Shown: positions 44,072 through 53,062 of the stretch, piece by piece
Position numbering within the stretch: the first letter of the stretch is position 1
How the letters are laid out: every line of letters begins with the position of its first letter
From: an uncultured Rhodopila sp.
GTDB taxonomy: Bacteria; Pseudomonadota; Alphaproteobacteria; Acetobacterales; Acetobacteraceae
Direction of reading: 5' to 3'
Length of the DNA stretch: 64,000 nucleotides
Assembly (NCBI RefSeq): GCF_903944925.1
Contig: NZ_CAJATU010000192.1
Coordinates: forward strand, 62,001 to 126,000
Translations under genes and position numbers: made by a program
Notes under the pieces: model-generated
The model's input: the letters and a program-made list of their open reading frames with translations, nothing else
What the model was told of the DNA's origin: nothing
Databases searched by the model: none

Positions 44072-45283
44072 CTACTCCGCCGGCACAACTTCCACCCATA
44101 ACGCCGGCTCCAGCTCCTCCTTCCGGTTCGGAAAGAACAGCGCACACCCCAGCGTCACGACTGAGAACGCCGCCAGCACCAGCGTCACCGCCGCGACGCT
44201 CCCGGTCCGTTCATACAGCCCGGAAACGACCGGCGCGGACGCCGCCGCCCCGAGGAAGCCCACAAAGAACCGCACCGAGTAGATCCGCGCCCGCAGCGCC
44301 GGGGAAATATACCGCGCCGCCATCGTCTCGTTCACCGTCACCTGTCCGAAGATCGAAGCCGCCACCACGCCCGCCAGCGGCAGCACCAGCCAGCCCTGCG
44401 CGAACGACAGCGCGGCCATCGCCGGAGCCAGCACGATGCTGACCGGGAGGAACACCTTCTTCAGCGTGTTGCGGTCGATCATCCGCCCCACCGTGAACTG
44501 CGTCAGCGCGCCGCACAGCGTCACCAGGAACGCCGCCGCGCCGACAAGCGGCAGCAGGGACTCGCTTCCCGCCAGCCTTTCCTGCAGCAGCTTGGGCAGC
44601 AGCAGCGTGTAGGCGTTGAACACCAGTCCCGACGACATGGCGATCAGCATCAGCACCAGCACCGCCCGCCGCACCAAATGCCGCGGTATCGGCGGAAACG
44701 GCCGCGCGGCGGCGTGCGCCTCGACATGCGCCAGCGGCGTGCGCGCCCAGAACAGTCCCGCCGCCACGCAGAGCAAACCCGGCGCCACGAACGCCGCCCG
44801 CCAGCCGATCTGATGTGCCAGGAAGGCGGTGACGACGGGAGCCAACGCCACGCCGAGGTTGCCGAACACGCCGTTCACGCCGAGCGATCGCCCGGGCTTG
44901 TCGCCGGCCGCTTCCACCAGCATCGTCGTGCCGATGGGATGGTAGATCGCTGCGAACCCTCCGGCCGCGGCCAGGGTGGCGGCGAGCATCCAGGGCGAGT
45001 TGGCAAATCCGGCGGCGATCAGGCTGGCCCCGGTGCCGAGGAAAAACGCTGTCATCAGCGCCTTGCGTCCGAAGCGCTGCGCCAGCCAGCCTTGCGGCAG
45101 CGACAGCAGCCCGTACAGCACGAACATCCCCGTCGCCAACGCCAGTATCGGCCCGTAATCCGGTCCGAACGCGCCGCCGGGAACCGCCATCGCCAGCACG
45201 GCGGTGGGCAGGATCAGCAGGCTGTAATGGGTGATCGAATGAGCGGTGTTGATGAATACGATCTGCCGGGTGGCCGGGGTCAT
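44072..45283 (-). CDS. MFS transporter
   Basis: The 403-residue protein has about 12 hydrophobic segments and an MFS motif-A-like loop (LPQGWLAQRFGRKALMTAFFLG) after the second segment, plus NGVFGNLGVALAPVVTAFLAHQIGWR. The second half repeats the pattern (VGRMIDRNTLKKVFLPVSI). It is probably a drug or metabolite efflux permease of the inner membrane. It is divergently arranged with an AraC regulator gene only 41 bases from its start, which suggests that the regulator controls it. The substrate is unknown. Confidence 0.88.
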   Translation of the reverse strand: MTPATRQIVFINTAHSITHYSLLILPTAVLAMAVPGGAFGPDYGPILALATGMFVLYGLLSLPQGWLAQRFGRKALMTAFFLGTGASLIAAGFANSPWMLAATLAAAGGFAAIYHPIGTTMLVEAAGDKPGRSLGVNGVFGNLGVALAPVVTAFLAHQIGWRAAFVAPGLLCVAAGLFWARTPLAHVEAHAAARPFPPIPRHLVRRAVLVLMLIAMSSGLVFNAYTLLLPKLLQERLAGSESLLPLVGAAAFLVTLCGALTQFTVGRMIDRNTLKKVFLPVSIVLAPAMAALSFAQGWLVLPLAGVVAASIFGQVTVNETMAARYISPALRARIYSVRFFVGFLGAAASAPVVSGLYERTGSVAAVTLVLAAFSVVTLGCALFFPNRKEELEPALWVEVVPAE

Positions 45284-45324
45284 GAACGGTTTCCTTTGCT
45301 ATGACCCGGATATAGGCTGTCGCC

Positions 45325-46125
45325 ATGGCGACATCCGGCCAAGCTCTGTCGCGCAACGGCCAAATACGGCTGCGCCCGTTCGAGCAGGCGCCGCGGCCGG
45401 TTGTCGGCTACGCCCGGGATTATCCATCGGGCCATGCAACCGAACTGCACCGGCATCCGCGGGCGCAGCTTCTGTTCGCAACCGCGGGCGTGATGCGGAT
45501 CGCCACCGAGCCTGCGGTATTCACCGTGCCGCCCGGCACCGGATTGTGGGTTCCCGCCGACACGATGCACGCCGTCCGCATGGACGGTGACGTCCGGATG
45601 CGCGCGCTGTTCCTGCGAGCGGATGCGGCGGCGGCCGGCCCGGCGGTTGCCACGGTCATTGCGGTGTCGCCGTTGCTGCGCGAGCTGATTCTGACCGTCT
45701 GCGGCGAGCCCGTGGTATGGGACGCGCGGGGGCCGGTCCGCCTGGTCGCGGCGCTGGCGCTGCACGAAATCCGCCGCGCCGGCACACGGCCGCTGTCGTT
45801 GCCGGCGTGCCGGGATCCCCGCCTGGCTCGGGTCGCCGCGGTTCTACTGGACGATCCGTCCGATCAGCGGGACCTGGCGGGTTTCGCGGCGCTGGCCGGC
45901 GCCTCGGTGCGGACCCTGGCGCGGCTGTTCCGCGCCGAGACGGGCATGAGCTTCCAGCAATGGCGGAGGCAGTTGCGGATGACGGAGGCGTTGTCCCGCA
46001 TTGCGCAAGGGGTTCCTCTGGCGCGCGTTGCCGCCTCTGTCGGCTATGCAAGCCTTCCGGCGTTCAGCGCGGCGTTCCGCGATACATTCGGGACTACACC
46101 GTCGGTGGCGGCGCCGAGGGAATGA
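45325..46125 (+). CDS. AraC-family regulator with N-terminal cupin
   Basis: The 266-residue protein has an N-terminal AraC-type cupin (HPRAQLLFATAGVMRIATEPAVFTVPPGTGLWVPADTMHAVRMDGDVRM) and a C-terminal double helix-turn-helix (DPSDQRDLAGFAALAGASVRTLARLFRAETGMSFQQWRRQLRM, then PLARVAASVGYASLPAFSAAFRDTFGTTPS). It is divergent from the MFS gene with 41 bases between starts, so the two genes share one very compact regulatory region. It is the likely regulator of that transporter, and a small ligand would bind the cupin. Confidence 0.9.
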   Translation: MATSGQALSRNGQIRLRPFEQAPRPVVGYARDYPSGHATELHRHPRAQLLFATAGVMRIATEPAVFTVPPGTGLWVPADTMHAVRMDGDVRMRALFLRADAAAAGPAVATVIAVSPLLRELILTVCGEPVVWDARGPVRLVAALALHEIRRAGTRPLSLPACRDPRLARVAAVLLDDPSDQRDLAGFAALAGASVRTLARLFRAETGMSFQQWRRQLRMTEALSRIAQGVPLARVAASVGYASLPAFSAAFRDTFGTTPSVAAPRE

Positions 46126-46165
46126 AACGGACGCGGCCCGGTCACCGCCCTGGACCGCGTTCATG

Positions 46166-46332
46166 CTGTTGCCATCCGGGTCCGCCGCCGGCGACTCGGG
46201 GTTGGCGAAGGTCGTATTCCCGGGCAGGCCGATATCATTGTCTCTGGCGATGCCGATCTGCTGGTTCTCGGGGCGTATGCGGGTATACCGGTGGTCGATC
46301 CGGCTCGGGCTGTAACGATGATCCGCGGGTAA
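46166..46332 (+). pseudogene. remnant of a second PIN-domain toxin
   Basis: From about 46222 the + strand encodes GQADIIVSGDADLLVLGAYAGIPVVDPARAV, ending in TAA at 46330-46332. This is a close match to the C-terminus of VapC/COG1569 PIN toxins (A-D-x-I-V-S-G-D-x-D-L-L...G-I-P-I-V). Upstream, S-A-A-G-D-S-G-L-A-K-V-V in another frame resembles the expected D-P-x-D-A-K-V-L, so a frameshift separates them. The rest of the toxin and any antitoxin are missing. Confidence 0.5.
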
Positions 46333-46365
46333 TCGATGACGGCGTATCGTGCCGGCGATCCGTCC

Positions 46366-46995
46366 TTACCGCGTCCCGTAGAACCTGTCCCCGGCATCCC
46401 CCAGCCCCGGCCGGATATACCCGTGGCTGTCGAGTTCCCGGTCCACCGCGCCGGTAAACACCGGCACATCCGGGTGCTCCGACGTGAACGTCGCGATCCC
46501 CTCCGGCGCCGCCAGCAGGCAGACGAATTTCATCAATGTCACTCCCGCCTGCTTCAATCGCGCCGCCGCCGCGGACGCCGAGTGCCCCGTTGCCAGCATC
46601 GGGTCCACCAGGATCACCAGGCGATCCGCGATGTCCGTCGGCAGCTTGAGGTAATACTCGACCGGCAGCAGCGTGGCGGGATCGCGGTACAGCCCGATAT
46701 GGCCGACGCGGGCGGATGGCACGAGGTCGAGCATGCCCTCAAGGATGCCGTTGCCGGCGCGCAGGATAGAAACGATGCACAACTTCTTTCCCGCCAGATG
46801 CTCCGTGTGCATCGCCTCCAGCGGCGTTTCAATCTCTATCGGCTCCAGCTTCAGGTCGCGGGTGACTTCATAGGCCATCAGCAGGCTAACCTCACGCGCA
46901 ACCTGGCGGAACTGCGCGGTGGAGGTGGTTTTGTCCCGCAGCAAGGTCAATTTGTGCCGCAGCAGCGGATGATCCAGTACCGTAATCGTCGCCAT
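46366..46995 (-). CDS. upp: uracil phosphoribosyltransferase
   Basis: The 209-residue enzyme converts uracil and PRPP into UMP in pyrimidine salvage. It has the PRPP-binding signature [21 protein letters not shown], the N-terminal [21 protein letters not shown] and the uracil-binding C-terminal [24 protein letters not shown] precedes the ATG. It is cytosolic, of the normal length and the only gene of nucleotide salvage in this stretch. Confidence 0.97.
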   Translation of the reverse strand: MATITVLDHPLLRHKLTLLRDKTTSTAQFRQVAREVSLLMAYEVTRDLKLEPIEIETPLEAMHTEHLAGKKLCIVSILRAGNGILEGMLDLVPSARVGHIGLYRDPATLLPVEYYLKLPTDIADRLVILVDPMLATGHSASAAAARLKQAGVTLMKFVCLLAAPEGIATFTSEHPDVPVFTGAVDRELDSHGYIRPGLGDAGDRFYGTR

Positions 46996-47131
46996 GCTCG
47001 CGTTCTCCTCCGATGCCGCACCGACGATAGCGGCGAATGGACACGGAGTCGCCAGCCGTGGCAACCGCAACCCTGGCCACGCCGGCAACCGCGTGGTCTG
47101 CTGACCCCCCACCCCACCGCCATGGACCCGC

Positions 47132-48832
47132 ATGCGGACAGCAACCGAGGCCCTCATTGTATCCGCCGGCATCGCAACTGATCGCGGATCGCGTGAGCGC
47201 AACGAGGACTTCGCCGCGTGCCTCCTCCCCATTCCGGGCCGGACGGAGTTCGCCGGCGCGATCGCCGACGGTGTCGGCGGGGCAAACGGCGGCCGGGTCG
47301 CGGCGGAGACCGCGGTGCGGCTGTTCCTCGACGCCCGGGAGGCGCTCAACCCGCTGCGCGGGATCAAGGCGAATGCCGTCACCGCGCTCGACTCGATCAA
47401 CCGCTGGCTGCACGCACAGGGCCATGCCGATGAGAAACTGTCTGGCATGGCCTGCACGTTCACCGCGCTGATCCTGCGCGGGCGGCAGATGCATGTCTTC
47501 CATATCGGCGATACGCGGCTGTACCGGCTGCGCGACGGCGGCCTGGCGCGCCTGACGGACGACCACGTTCCGCCGCGTTCGGCGATGCGGAACATCCTGA
47601 CGCGCGCACTCGGCGTGGAACCCGACATTCGTATCGACCACGTCACCGAGGCCGCCCGCATGCATGACCGGTATCTGCTCTGCTCGGACGGCGTGCATGG
47701 CGCGCTGACGGACCGCACCATCGCCGACGTCCTGAACCGCCGGGGGGCGGCGGAGGAAACCGCGCGAACGCTGGTGGACCTCGCGTTGCGGGCCCGCATC
47801 GGCGACAACGCCACCGCACTGGTCGTGGACGCCGTTGCGCTGCCGGAAGCTGACCGCTCCGATCTGGAAACGGACCTCGCGGCTTTGCCGATACTGCCGC
47901 CGCCGCGGTCGGGCGCCACGGTGGACGGGTTCCTGCTCGGCCGCATGCTCTCCGATGGCCGCTACAGCCGGGTCTTCCGCGCGACACGCACCGCCGACGG
48001 ACTGGCGGTGGTGATGAAATTCCCGAAGCCGACTGAGGGGGCGGATGCGATCCTGCGGCTGGCGTTCCTGCGCGAGTCCTGGATCGCCGCCCGTCTGCGC
48101 AGTCCGTTCATTGCTGAGGTGATCGAACTCCCGCCGCAATCCCGCTCGTCGTTGTATAGCGTGATGCCGTTTTACGAGGGCGAAACGCTGGAACAGCGCC
48201 TGCTGCGCCGCCCGCGTATCGGCCGCGCCGAGGGGCTGAGCATCGCCACGAAACTGACCAAAGCCGTCGCGGCACTGCACCGGGCGGGCGTGATCCATCG
48301 CGACATCAAGCCGGACAACGTCATTCTGCAACCCGGCGGCGGCCTCAAGCTGATCGATCTCGGCGTCGCCCGCCTTCCCGCCATTGAAGACTTCCCGTCC
48401 GCCGCCATTCCGGGCACGCCGAGCTATATGGCCCCCGAGCTGATGAGCGGCCAGCCGGGCGACGAGACATCCGACCTGTTCGCGCTGGGGGTCACGCTGT
48501 TCCGGATGTTTACCGGCAGTTACCCGTACGGTGAGGTCGAACCCTTCTCGCGTCCGCGCTTCAACCAGTCTCCGGCTTCGGTGGCGGGGCTGCGGCCGGA
48601 TCTGCCGGCCTGGCTGGACCAGGTGCTGCTGCGGCTGTTCGCTGTGCGCCCGGCTGATCGTTTCGACGACGCGCTGGAATGCCTGTTCGCGCTGGAGCAC
48701 GGGGAAGTGCATGCCTCACCGGCTCCGCCGCGCTGGCGCCCGCTGATCCAACGCGATCCGCTGCGGTTCTGGCAGACCGTTGCGGCCGTGCTGGCCGCGT
48801 TGCTGCTGCTGTCGGTGGCGCGACACGGATAA
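47132..48832 (+). CDS. PP2C phosphatase - Ser/Thr protein kinase fusion
   Basis: The 566-residue protein joins two opposing activities. Residues about 1-240 are a PP2C-type phosphatase with [40 protein letters not shown] and [10 protein letters not shown], which hold the metal-binding Asp residues. Residues about 260-535 are a Hanks-type kinase with VVMKF (Lys), the catalytic [21 protein letters not shown] in place of DFG and [12 protein letters not shown] single C-terminal transmembrane segment ([14 protein letters not shown]) anchors it with both domains in the cytoplasm. Comparable fusions occur in nitrate-assimilation loci, but none lies here. The target is unknown. Confidence 0.9.
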   Translation: MRTATEALIVSAGIATDRGSRERNEDFAACLLPIPGRTEFAGAIADGVGGANGGRVAAETAVRLFLDAREALNPLRGIKANAVTALDSINRWLHAQGHADEKLSGMACTFTALILRGRQMHVFHIGDTRLYRLRDGGLARLTDDHVPPRSAMRNILTRALGVEPDIRIDHVTEAARMHDRYLLCSDGVHGALTDRTIADVLNRRGAAEETARTLVDLALRARIGDNATALVVDAVALPEADRSDLETDLAALPILPPPRSGATVDGFLLGRMLSDGRYSRVFRATRTADGLAVVMKFPKPTEGADAILRLAFLRESWIAARLRSPFIAEVIELPPQSRSSLYSVMPFYEGETLEQRLLRRPRIGRAEGLSIATKLTKAVAALHRAGVIHRDIKPDNVILQPGGGLKLIDLGVARLPAIEDFPSAAIPGTPSYMAPELMSGQPGDETSDLFALGVTLFRMFTGSYPYGEVEPFSRPRFNQSPASVAGLRPDLPAWLDQVLLRLFAVRPADRFDDALECLFALEHGEVHASPAPPRWRPLIQRDPLRFWQTVAAVLAALLLLSVARHG

Positions 48833-48925
48833 CACATGAACCAAAATTCATGTTGTCGCTGCGTGACGGAAAGCCCGGTTCGGCTATATTTGCCCGCATC
48901 CTGATCAACAGCGATGGAGACCGGA

Positions 48926-49480
48926 ATGCAATTGTCCCGAACTGTTCTTCTCGCCGGTGTTGCGGCCCTCGGGCAGGCCGGGGTCGCCAGCCTGGCCGAG
49001 GCCCAGACATCGACCACGCACGTCATGACGGTGCAGCTTCCGAACGGCGCGATCGAGCAGATCCGCTACAGCGGCGACGTGCCGCCGCAGATCGTTCTTG
49101 TCCCGGATGCCGCGTCCTTCGAATCGCCGTTCGCCGCGCTCGAGCAGATGAGCGCCCTGATGAACCGTCAGGCCGAGGCGATGCTGCGATCGGCCCGGGC
49201 CATGGCGATGCAGCCGATGAGCGTATCGGCGGGGTCGGGTGTCTGCATGCGGAGCGTTCAGGTCACCTACACCGGCAACGGCGAACAGCCGCATGTCGTG
49301 TCGCACACCGCCGGCGATTGCGGGGGGTCGCCCGGTGGTTCGGCTCTGCCGGCGGAACTGCCTGCCCCTGTTGTCCCGCCTCACCCCCGGACGATCGAGG
49401 TGAGAGCGCTAAGCCATGATCAGGGTCCGGTGCATCGGGTCGCCGAACTGCGGCCGGGGACGGCACCGGCGGTGGACTGA
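48926..49480 (+). CDS. exported protein of unknown function
   Basis: The protein of about 184 residues has a signal peptide (MQLSRTVLLAGVAALGQAGVASLAEAQ), then THVMTVQLPNGAIEQIRYSGDVPPQIVLVPD, a strand-rich start. An A/M-rich helix, SGVCMRSVQVTYTGNGEQPHVVSHTAGDCGGS (two Cys that may form a disulfide) and a Pro-rich C-terminus follow. I chose the ATG at 48926, which has GGAG about 8 bases upstream. It is periplasmic, and its place next to the phosphatase-kinase is probably incidental. Confidence 0.6.
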   Translation: MQLSRTVLLAGVAALGQAGVASLAEAQTSTTHVMTVQLPNGAIEQIRYSGDVPPQIVLVPDAASFESPFAALEQMSALMNRQAEAMLRSARAMAMQPMSVSAGSGVCMRSVQVTYTGNGEQPHVVSHTAGDCGGSPGGSALPAELPAPVVPPHPRTIEVRALSHDQGPVHRVAELRPGTAPAVD

Positions 49481-49682
49481 TCCTGTCGGCTCCCCGGGGT
49501 AACGACGCCGCAAAAAACCCGGGCAGGGCAAATGCCGTGGGCAAACCGGGCAGCGCCGGCTGACGGCGCCGCAGGTTTGCTCGCCCCGTTCGTGGGCCTC
49601 TGTGTCCAGCCGCCGAAGGTCCGGCCGGGGACGGCCCGGGGTAGCAGCCCCGCTGGCCGCCCTTTGACGCGAAATGTAACAC

Positions 49683-49696
49683 TTGATTTAGATCAA
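49683..49696. promoter_or_regulatory. perfect FNR/FixK/ANR-type site upstream of the LLM oxidoreductase
   Basis: TTGATTTAGATCAA matches TTGAT-N4-ATCAA exactly. The centre is 73 bases before the ATG at 49763, compatible with activation at -41.5 from a start near 49731. Confidence 0.7.
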
Positions 49697-49762
49697 GGCG
49701 TGCTCACGCGACAGATGGACAACTGGTAGTGGGGTGGCAACAAAAACGACCAGGAGGATGTC

Positions 49763-50842
49763 ATGAAGCTCGGCATGCTGCACTTGTTTGAAAACCCGGC
49801 CGGCAAGACCGAGCACGAGGTGATCAAGGAGCAGATGGAACTGATGTATGAAGCCGAAAGTCTTGGCTTCGACTCCGTCTGGCCGGCCGAACACCATTTC
49901 TCCGAATACGGCTATTGCGCCTCGCCCCAGCTCTCGCTCGCCGCCGTGGCGGCCAAGACCAAGCGCATCCGCCTGGGCACCGGCGTCGTCGTGCTGCCGT
50001 TCCACAATCCCATCCGGGTCGCCGAGGACTTCGCCTTCCTCGACCTGATGTCCGACGGACGAGTCGATCTCGGTGTCGGCCGCGGCTACCAGCCGGTCGA
50101 ATACAAAGGTTTCGGGTTGGCCGACAAGCAGGCGCAGTCGCGCGAGATGTTCGACGAAGCGATCAACCTGGTGCGCAAATGCTGGACCGAGGAGCGCGTC
50201 ACCTTCAAGGGCAAGCACTATCAGGTCGATGACCTGTATGTCCGCCCGAAGCCGCTGCAGCAGCCGCATCCACCGATATACATGGCGTGCCTCTCGCCGG
50301 AGACGTTCCGCCTGGCCGGGCGCTACGGCTTCAACGTCCTGATGTCCGGTGCCTTCGGCCTGTCCGCCGAGGGTGCCAAGATCGGCGTTGCCGATTACCG
50401 CGCCGGGCGGCGGGAAGCCGGCCTCGATCCAGGCGGCGGCAAGATCGCGCTGCTGCTGAAGGTCTATGCCGGCGACACGATGGATGACGCGCGCCGCGAC
50501 TATGCAGGCCCGTGCACCTGGTATTACCGCACGATCGCCAAATACGTCGCTCCGCCGCCGGGCCAGGCCGTCATCAAGAGCTACGAACTCTACAGCAAGA
50601 CCCGGAGCGCGGCGGAGACGCTGGATTTCGAGGATCTGGCGAACAGCCCGCTGATGGTCTGCGGCGACGTGGATCATTGCGTGGAGAAATTAACCCGGCT
50701 CAGGCTGGAATACGGCTTCGACGAATTGCTGTGCTGGACCCGCATCGGCGGCCTGGAAAACCGCAAGGTGCTGCATTCGATGGAGCTCATGAGCGGACTG
50801 GTCATGCCGCGCGTGCGCCAGGAGACGGCGCTGGCGGCGTAA
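49763..50842 (+). CDS. luciferase-like (LLM class) flavin-dependent oxidoreductase
   Basis: The 359-residue TIM-barrel flavoprotein of the bacterial-luciferase superfamily has MKLGMLHLFENPAGKT at the start, then ESLGFDSVWPAEHHFSEYGY, LAAVAAKTKRIRLGTGVVVLPFHNPIRVAEDFAFLDLMSDGRVDLGVGRGYQP, and the central PPIYMACLSPETFRLAGRYGFNVLMSG. Such enzymes use FMNH2 supplied by a reductase to oxygenate small substrates. AGGAGG lies 11 bases before the ATG. An FNR-type palindrome upstream suggests that expression depends on oxygen or redox state. No flavin reductase gene is adjacent; the substrate is unknown. Confidence 0.88.
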   Translation: MKLGMLHLFENPAGKTEHEVIKEQMELMYEAESLGFDSVWPAEHHFSEYGYCASPQLSLAAVAAKTKRIRLGTGVVVLPFHNPIRVAEDFAFLDLMSDGRVDLGVGRGYQPVEYKGFGLADKQAQSREMFDEAINLVRKCWTEERVTFKGKHYQVDDLYVRPKPLQQPHPPIYMACLSPETFRLAGRYGFNVLMSGAFGLSAEGAKIGVADYRAGRREAGLDPGGGKIALLLKVYAGDTMDDARRDYAGPCTWYYRTIAKYVAPPPGQAVIKSYELYSKTRSAAETLDFEDLANSPLMVCGDVDHCVEKLTRLRLEYGFDELLCWTRIGGLENRKVLHSMELMSGLVMPRVRQETALAA

Positions 50843-50856
50843 AGCGGCCAGCCTCG

Positions 50857-51086
50857 TTACTTTGGCTGAGCGGCCGGAGCCGCCGGCGTCACGACGATCG
50901 ACCCGGGTTGGAAGATGACTTGCGGCGGGGCCGGTGGTGCCGGCTCGCGGCGGCCCAGGTAGTTGCCCTCGCCGCGCCCGCCCCGACCAGAGCGGCAGCG
51001 GAGACAACGGCCTGGAGCAGGAACTTCCTCGACTCCCAAGCCATCTCCGAGCGCTTTTTCTCGATATTGATCGCCGTTTGATCCAT
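50857..51086 (-). pseudogene. small membrane protein gene with a frameshift
   Basis: From the ATG at 51086 the frame encodes MDQTAINIEKKRSEMAWESRKFLLQAVVSAAALVGAGA, a charged helix followed by a transmembrane segment, then becomes low-quality. The adjacent frame continues GNYLGRREPAPPAPPQVIFQPGSIVVTPAAPAAQPK and stops at 50857. The two parts fit as one 70-80-residue single-span protein broken by a one-base change near 50960-50975, in a run of GCG repeats. A sequencing error is possible. It is convergent with the LLM gene and precedes the DUF4349 gene on the same strand. Confidence 0.55.
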
Positions 51087-51130
51087 CCTGCGCTGATACT
51101 CTTCGCGCTGCTCTTCGTCGGTCCGTCAGC

Positions 51131-51982
51131 TCAATCTATCTTGTGAGAAGCCGCCGCGCTGTCGACAAAAGCGCGCCCCAACCGCCTGATCACCCAAAAA
51201 GCCCCCCAGCCGCCCAACGCCGCAAGCGGCAACCACGGCAGCGCGTAGGCCACCCAGCCGATGAGGTCGCCGAACGACTCGATCACCGTCTGTGCAAACC
51301 GGTCGAATGCGACCCGCATCGGCGACAGGTCCACCGGCCCGGCCTGCTGGACCAGGCCATTATACGATACATCCACCTTCACCGTGTCAGTGATGGTGCG
51401 CAGGTAGTCGCGCTGAGCGGTCTCGCTCTCGATCCCGCCCTGCACATCCGCCAGTTGCCTTTCCACGGCAACCAGGTCGCCGACGCTGGTGCCGGCCTGC
51501 TTCAGCAGCTCCGCCAGGCGATCGCGCAGCGCGATCTGGGCGCCGAGACGCTTCTCGATGTCCAGGAGCGGGATGGTCTTGTCCTCCGCCGTCTCGACGT
51601 GGCTGACCAACCGGGCAGGGGGGGCGGTGATCGCTTCGGCCAACGCCTGGTAGCGGTCCGGGGCGATCCGGACGGAAATCGACCCCTCCACCGAGCCATC
51701 CCGCAGGCGGTCCAGCCTGGTGTTCAGCACCGAACAGCCGGCGGCGAGGCAGCTTTCCAGTGTCTTCTGCTGGGTGGCTTCGACAGCGCTGCCGGGCAGT
51801 TCGACGACGAAGCTTTCGGAAAACGCGATCCGGCGGTTCGCGGCATCGGGCGCCTCGGCGAGCGCCATGCTGCGCATGGCTGCCGGAGCGACGAGCGGCA
51901 TTGGCTGCGGCTGCCGCTTGCAGGCGGTCAGCGCGACCAGGGACAATACCAGGATGGCGGAAAGGCGGGCCGGATGGCGCAT
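51131..51982 (-). CDS. DUF4349-type lipoprotein
   Basis: The protein of about 283 residues has a lipoprotein signal peptide (ILVLSLVALTAC), so the Cys becomes the lipidated N-terminus. The central region (SVRIAPDRYQALAEAI, SHVETAEDKTIPLLDIEKRLGAQIALRDRLAELLKQAG, DLVAVERQLADVQGGIESETAQRDYL) is the DUF4349 pattern of a beta-strand pair and a long coiled-coil hairpin. A C-terminal transmembrane segment follows (WVAYALPWLPLAALGGWGAFWVI). It would be anchored at both ends of the envelope. DUF4349 proteins are widespread but of unknown role, sometimes near anti-sigma factors. Confidence 0.78.
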   Translation of the reverse strand: MRHPARLSAILVLSLVALTACKRQPQPMPLVAPAAMRSMALAEAPDAANRRIAFSESFVVELPGSAVEATQQKTLESCLAAGCSVLNTRLDRLRDGSVEGSISVRIAPDRYQALAEAITAPPARLVSHVETAEDKTIPLLDIEKRLGAQIALRDRLAELLKQAGTSVGDLVAVERQLADVQGGIESETAQRDYLRTITDTVKVDVSYNGLVQQAGPVDLSPMRVAFDRFAQTVIESFGDLIGWVAYALPWLPLAALGGWGAFWVIRRLGRAFVDSAAASHKID

Positions 51983-52198
51983 GGGGCTGGGTCTCTTCCC
52001 GCCGGTTGTTGACAGGACGAATCTAGCGCCTCGGGCCGTGGATGTCATCGTCCGGCTGGCCGATCACCTCGATATTCGGCCGGTTCGCTGCAACCATTAC
52101 GATGCCCGGGCTGGATGTCGCCGCTGATCGCACCACATCAGCCGTCCAGGCGGTCCTGACCATCCGGAATTGGCGCTTTTGAGCATTGGAGTTTGCAA

Positions 52199-52468
52199 AT
52201 GAAGTCTGTCTGTTCGACAGCCGTATTTATGGCCGCGAGCCTGCTGGCGGCCGCACCGGTGCTGGCTCAGACCGATGCCGACACGCAGCGTACGCAAAGT
52301 CTCAGCCACTCGGACGCCGATAAGCAGAAGGCTCAGAGCATGGCGCACGAAGACCCGCACGCCCAGAACGCCCAAAGCCTGGCGCATCCGGATGCATCCA
52401 AGCAGGCCGCCCAAAGCTTCAGTCACTTGGACGGCGGTTTGGGCGAGGGCGTGACGAAGCAGCACTGA
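52199..52468 (+). CDS. small secreted protein with four 13-residue tandem repeats
   Basis: The 89-residue protein has a signal peptide (MKSVCSTAVFMAASLLAAAPVLAQ) and then four back-to-back 13-residue units (residues 26-77): DADTQRTQSLSHS, DADKQKAQSMAHE, DPHAQNAQSLAHP and DASKQAAQSFSHL. A short Gly-rich tail ends KQH. Each unit keeps Asp1, Gln5, Gln8-Ser9 and His12. The regular His spacing could bind metal or form a beta-helix-like turn (inference). GGAG precedes the ATG. I do not recognise the repeat from a known family. Confidence 0.65.
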   Translation: MKSVCSTAVFMAASLLAAAPVLAQTDADTQRTQSLSHSDADKQKAQSMAHEDPHAQNAQSLAHPDASKQAAQSFSHLDGGLGEGVTKQH

Positions 52469-52573
52469 TATCAATCGGTCCGGAGGTTGACGCGCCGACC
52501 GCGCTGCCCCGCCGTCATCGACGAGCCTGCCGGACCTGCACTATAGGGCGTGGATCAACGGGGTCCCCGAACG

Positions 52574-53062
52574 ATGACCATGGTCCAATCGCCCGCAATG
52601 TTTTTGCGTCCCATAGGCACCATCCATACGCCCTGGCGGACCATCGCCGAGTGCCCGAGGAACGGTCGGCAGCCCGATCCGGCGCCGCTGTGCACGGTGG
52701 AGGTGTTGCCGGAATTCGTTGACGGGCTGCAGAACCTGGAAGGGTTCTCGCACCTGATCCTGCTGTATTGGCTGGATCAGGCATCCTACGCCCAACCGCT
52801 GTTCAAGCCGCCGTTCGACCCTCAGCCGCGTGGGATATTCGCGACCCGGGCGCCCGCCCGGCCGAACCCCATCGGCCTCTCGGTCGTCCGCTTCGACGGC
52901 TTCGACGGTCCCGGTCGTCTGAACGTGCGGTATCTGGACTGTCTCGACGGCACGCCGCTGCTCGACATCAAGCCGTATCTGCGGACGACCGACAGCGAGC
53001 CGGAGGCCGCGATGGGTTGGCTGGAGCCGCACGCCACGCGCAACAGCAACACGGCGGGGTGA
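52574..53062 (+). CDS. TrmO/TsaA-family tRNA methyltransferase-like protein
   Basis: The protein of about 162 residues shows the TrmO (YaeB/TsaA) pattern: FLRPIGTIHTPW at the start, VLPEFVDGLQNLEGFSHLILLYWLDQA, and the fingerprint RGIFATRAPARPNPIGLSVVRFDGFDG, then YLDCLDGTPLLDIKPYL. TrmO uses S-adenosylmethionine to N6-methylate t6A37 in tRNA; the core is complete though the protein is short, and other reactions are possible. A decayed second copy occurs at 53506-53855. I chose the ATG at 52574; a start at 52550 adds only a few residues. Confidence 0.85.
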   Translation: MTMVQSPAMFLRPIGTIHTPWRTIAECPRNGRQPDPAPLCTVEVLPEFVDGLQNLEGFSHLILLYWLDQASYAQPLFKPPFDPQPRGIFATRAPARPNPIGLSVVRFDGFDGPGRLNVRYLDCLDGTPLLDIKPYLRTTDSEPEAAMGWLEPHATRNSNTAG

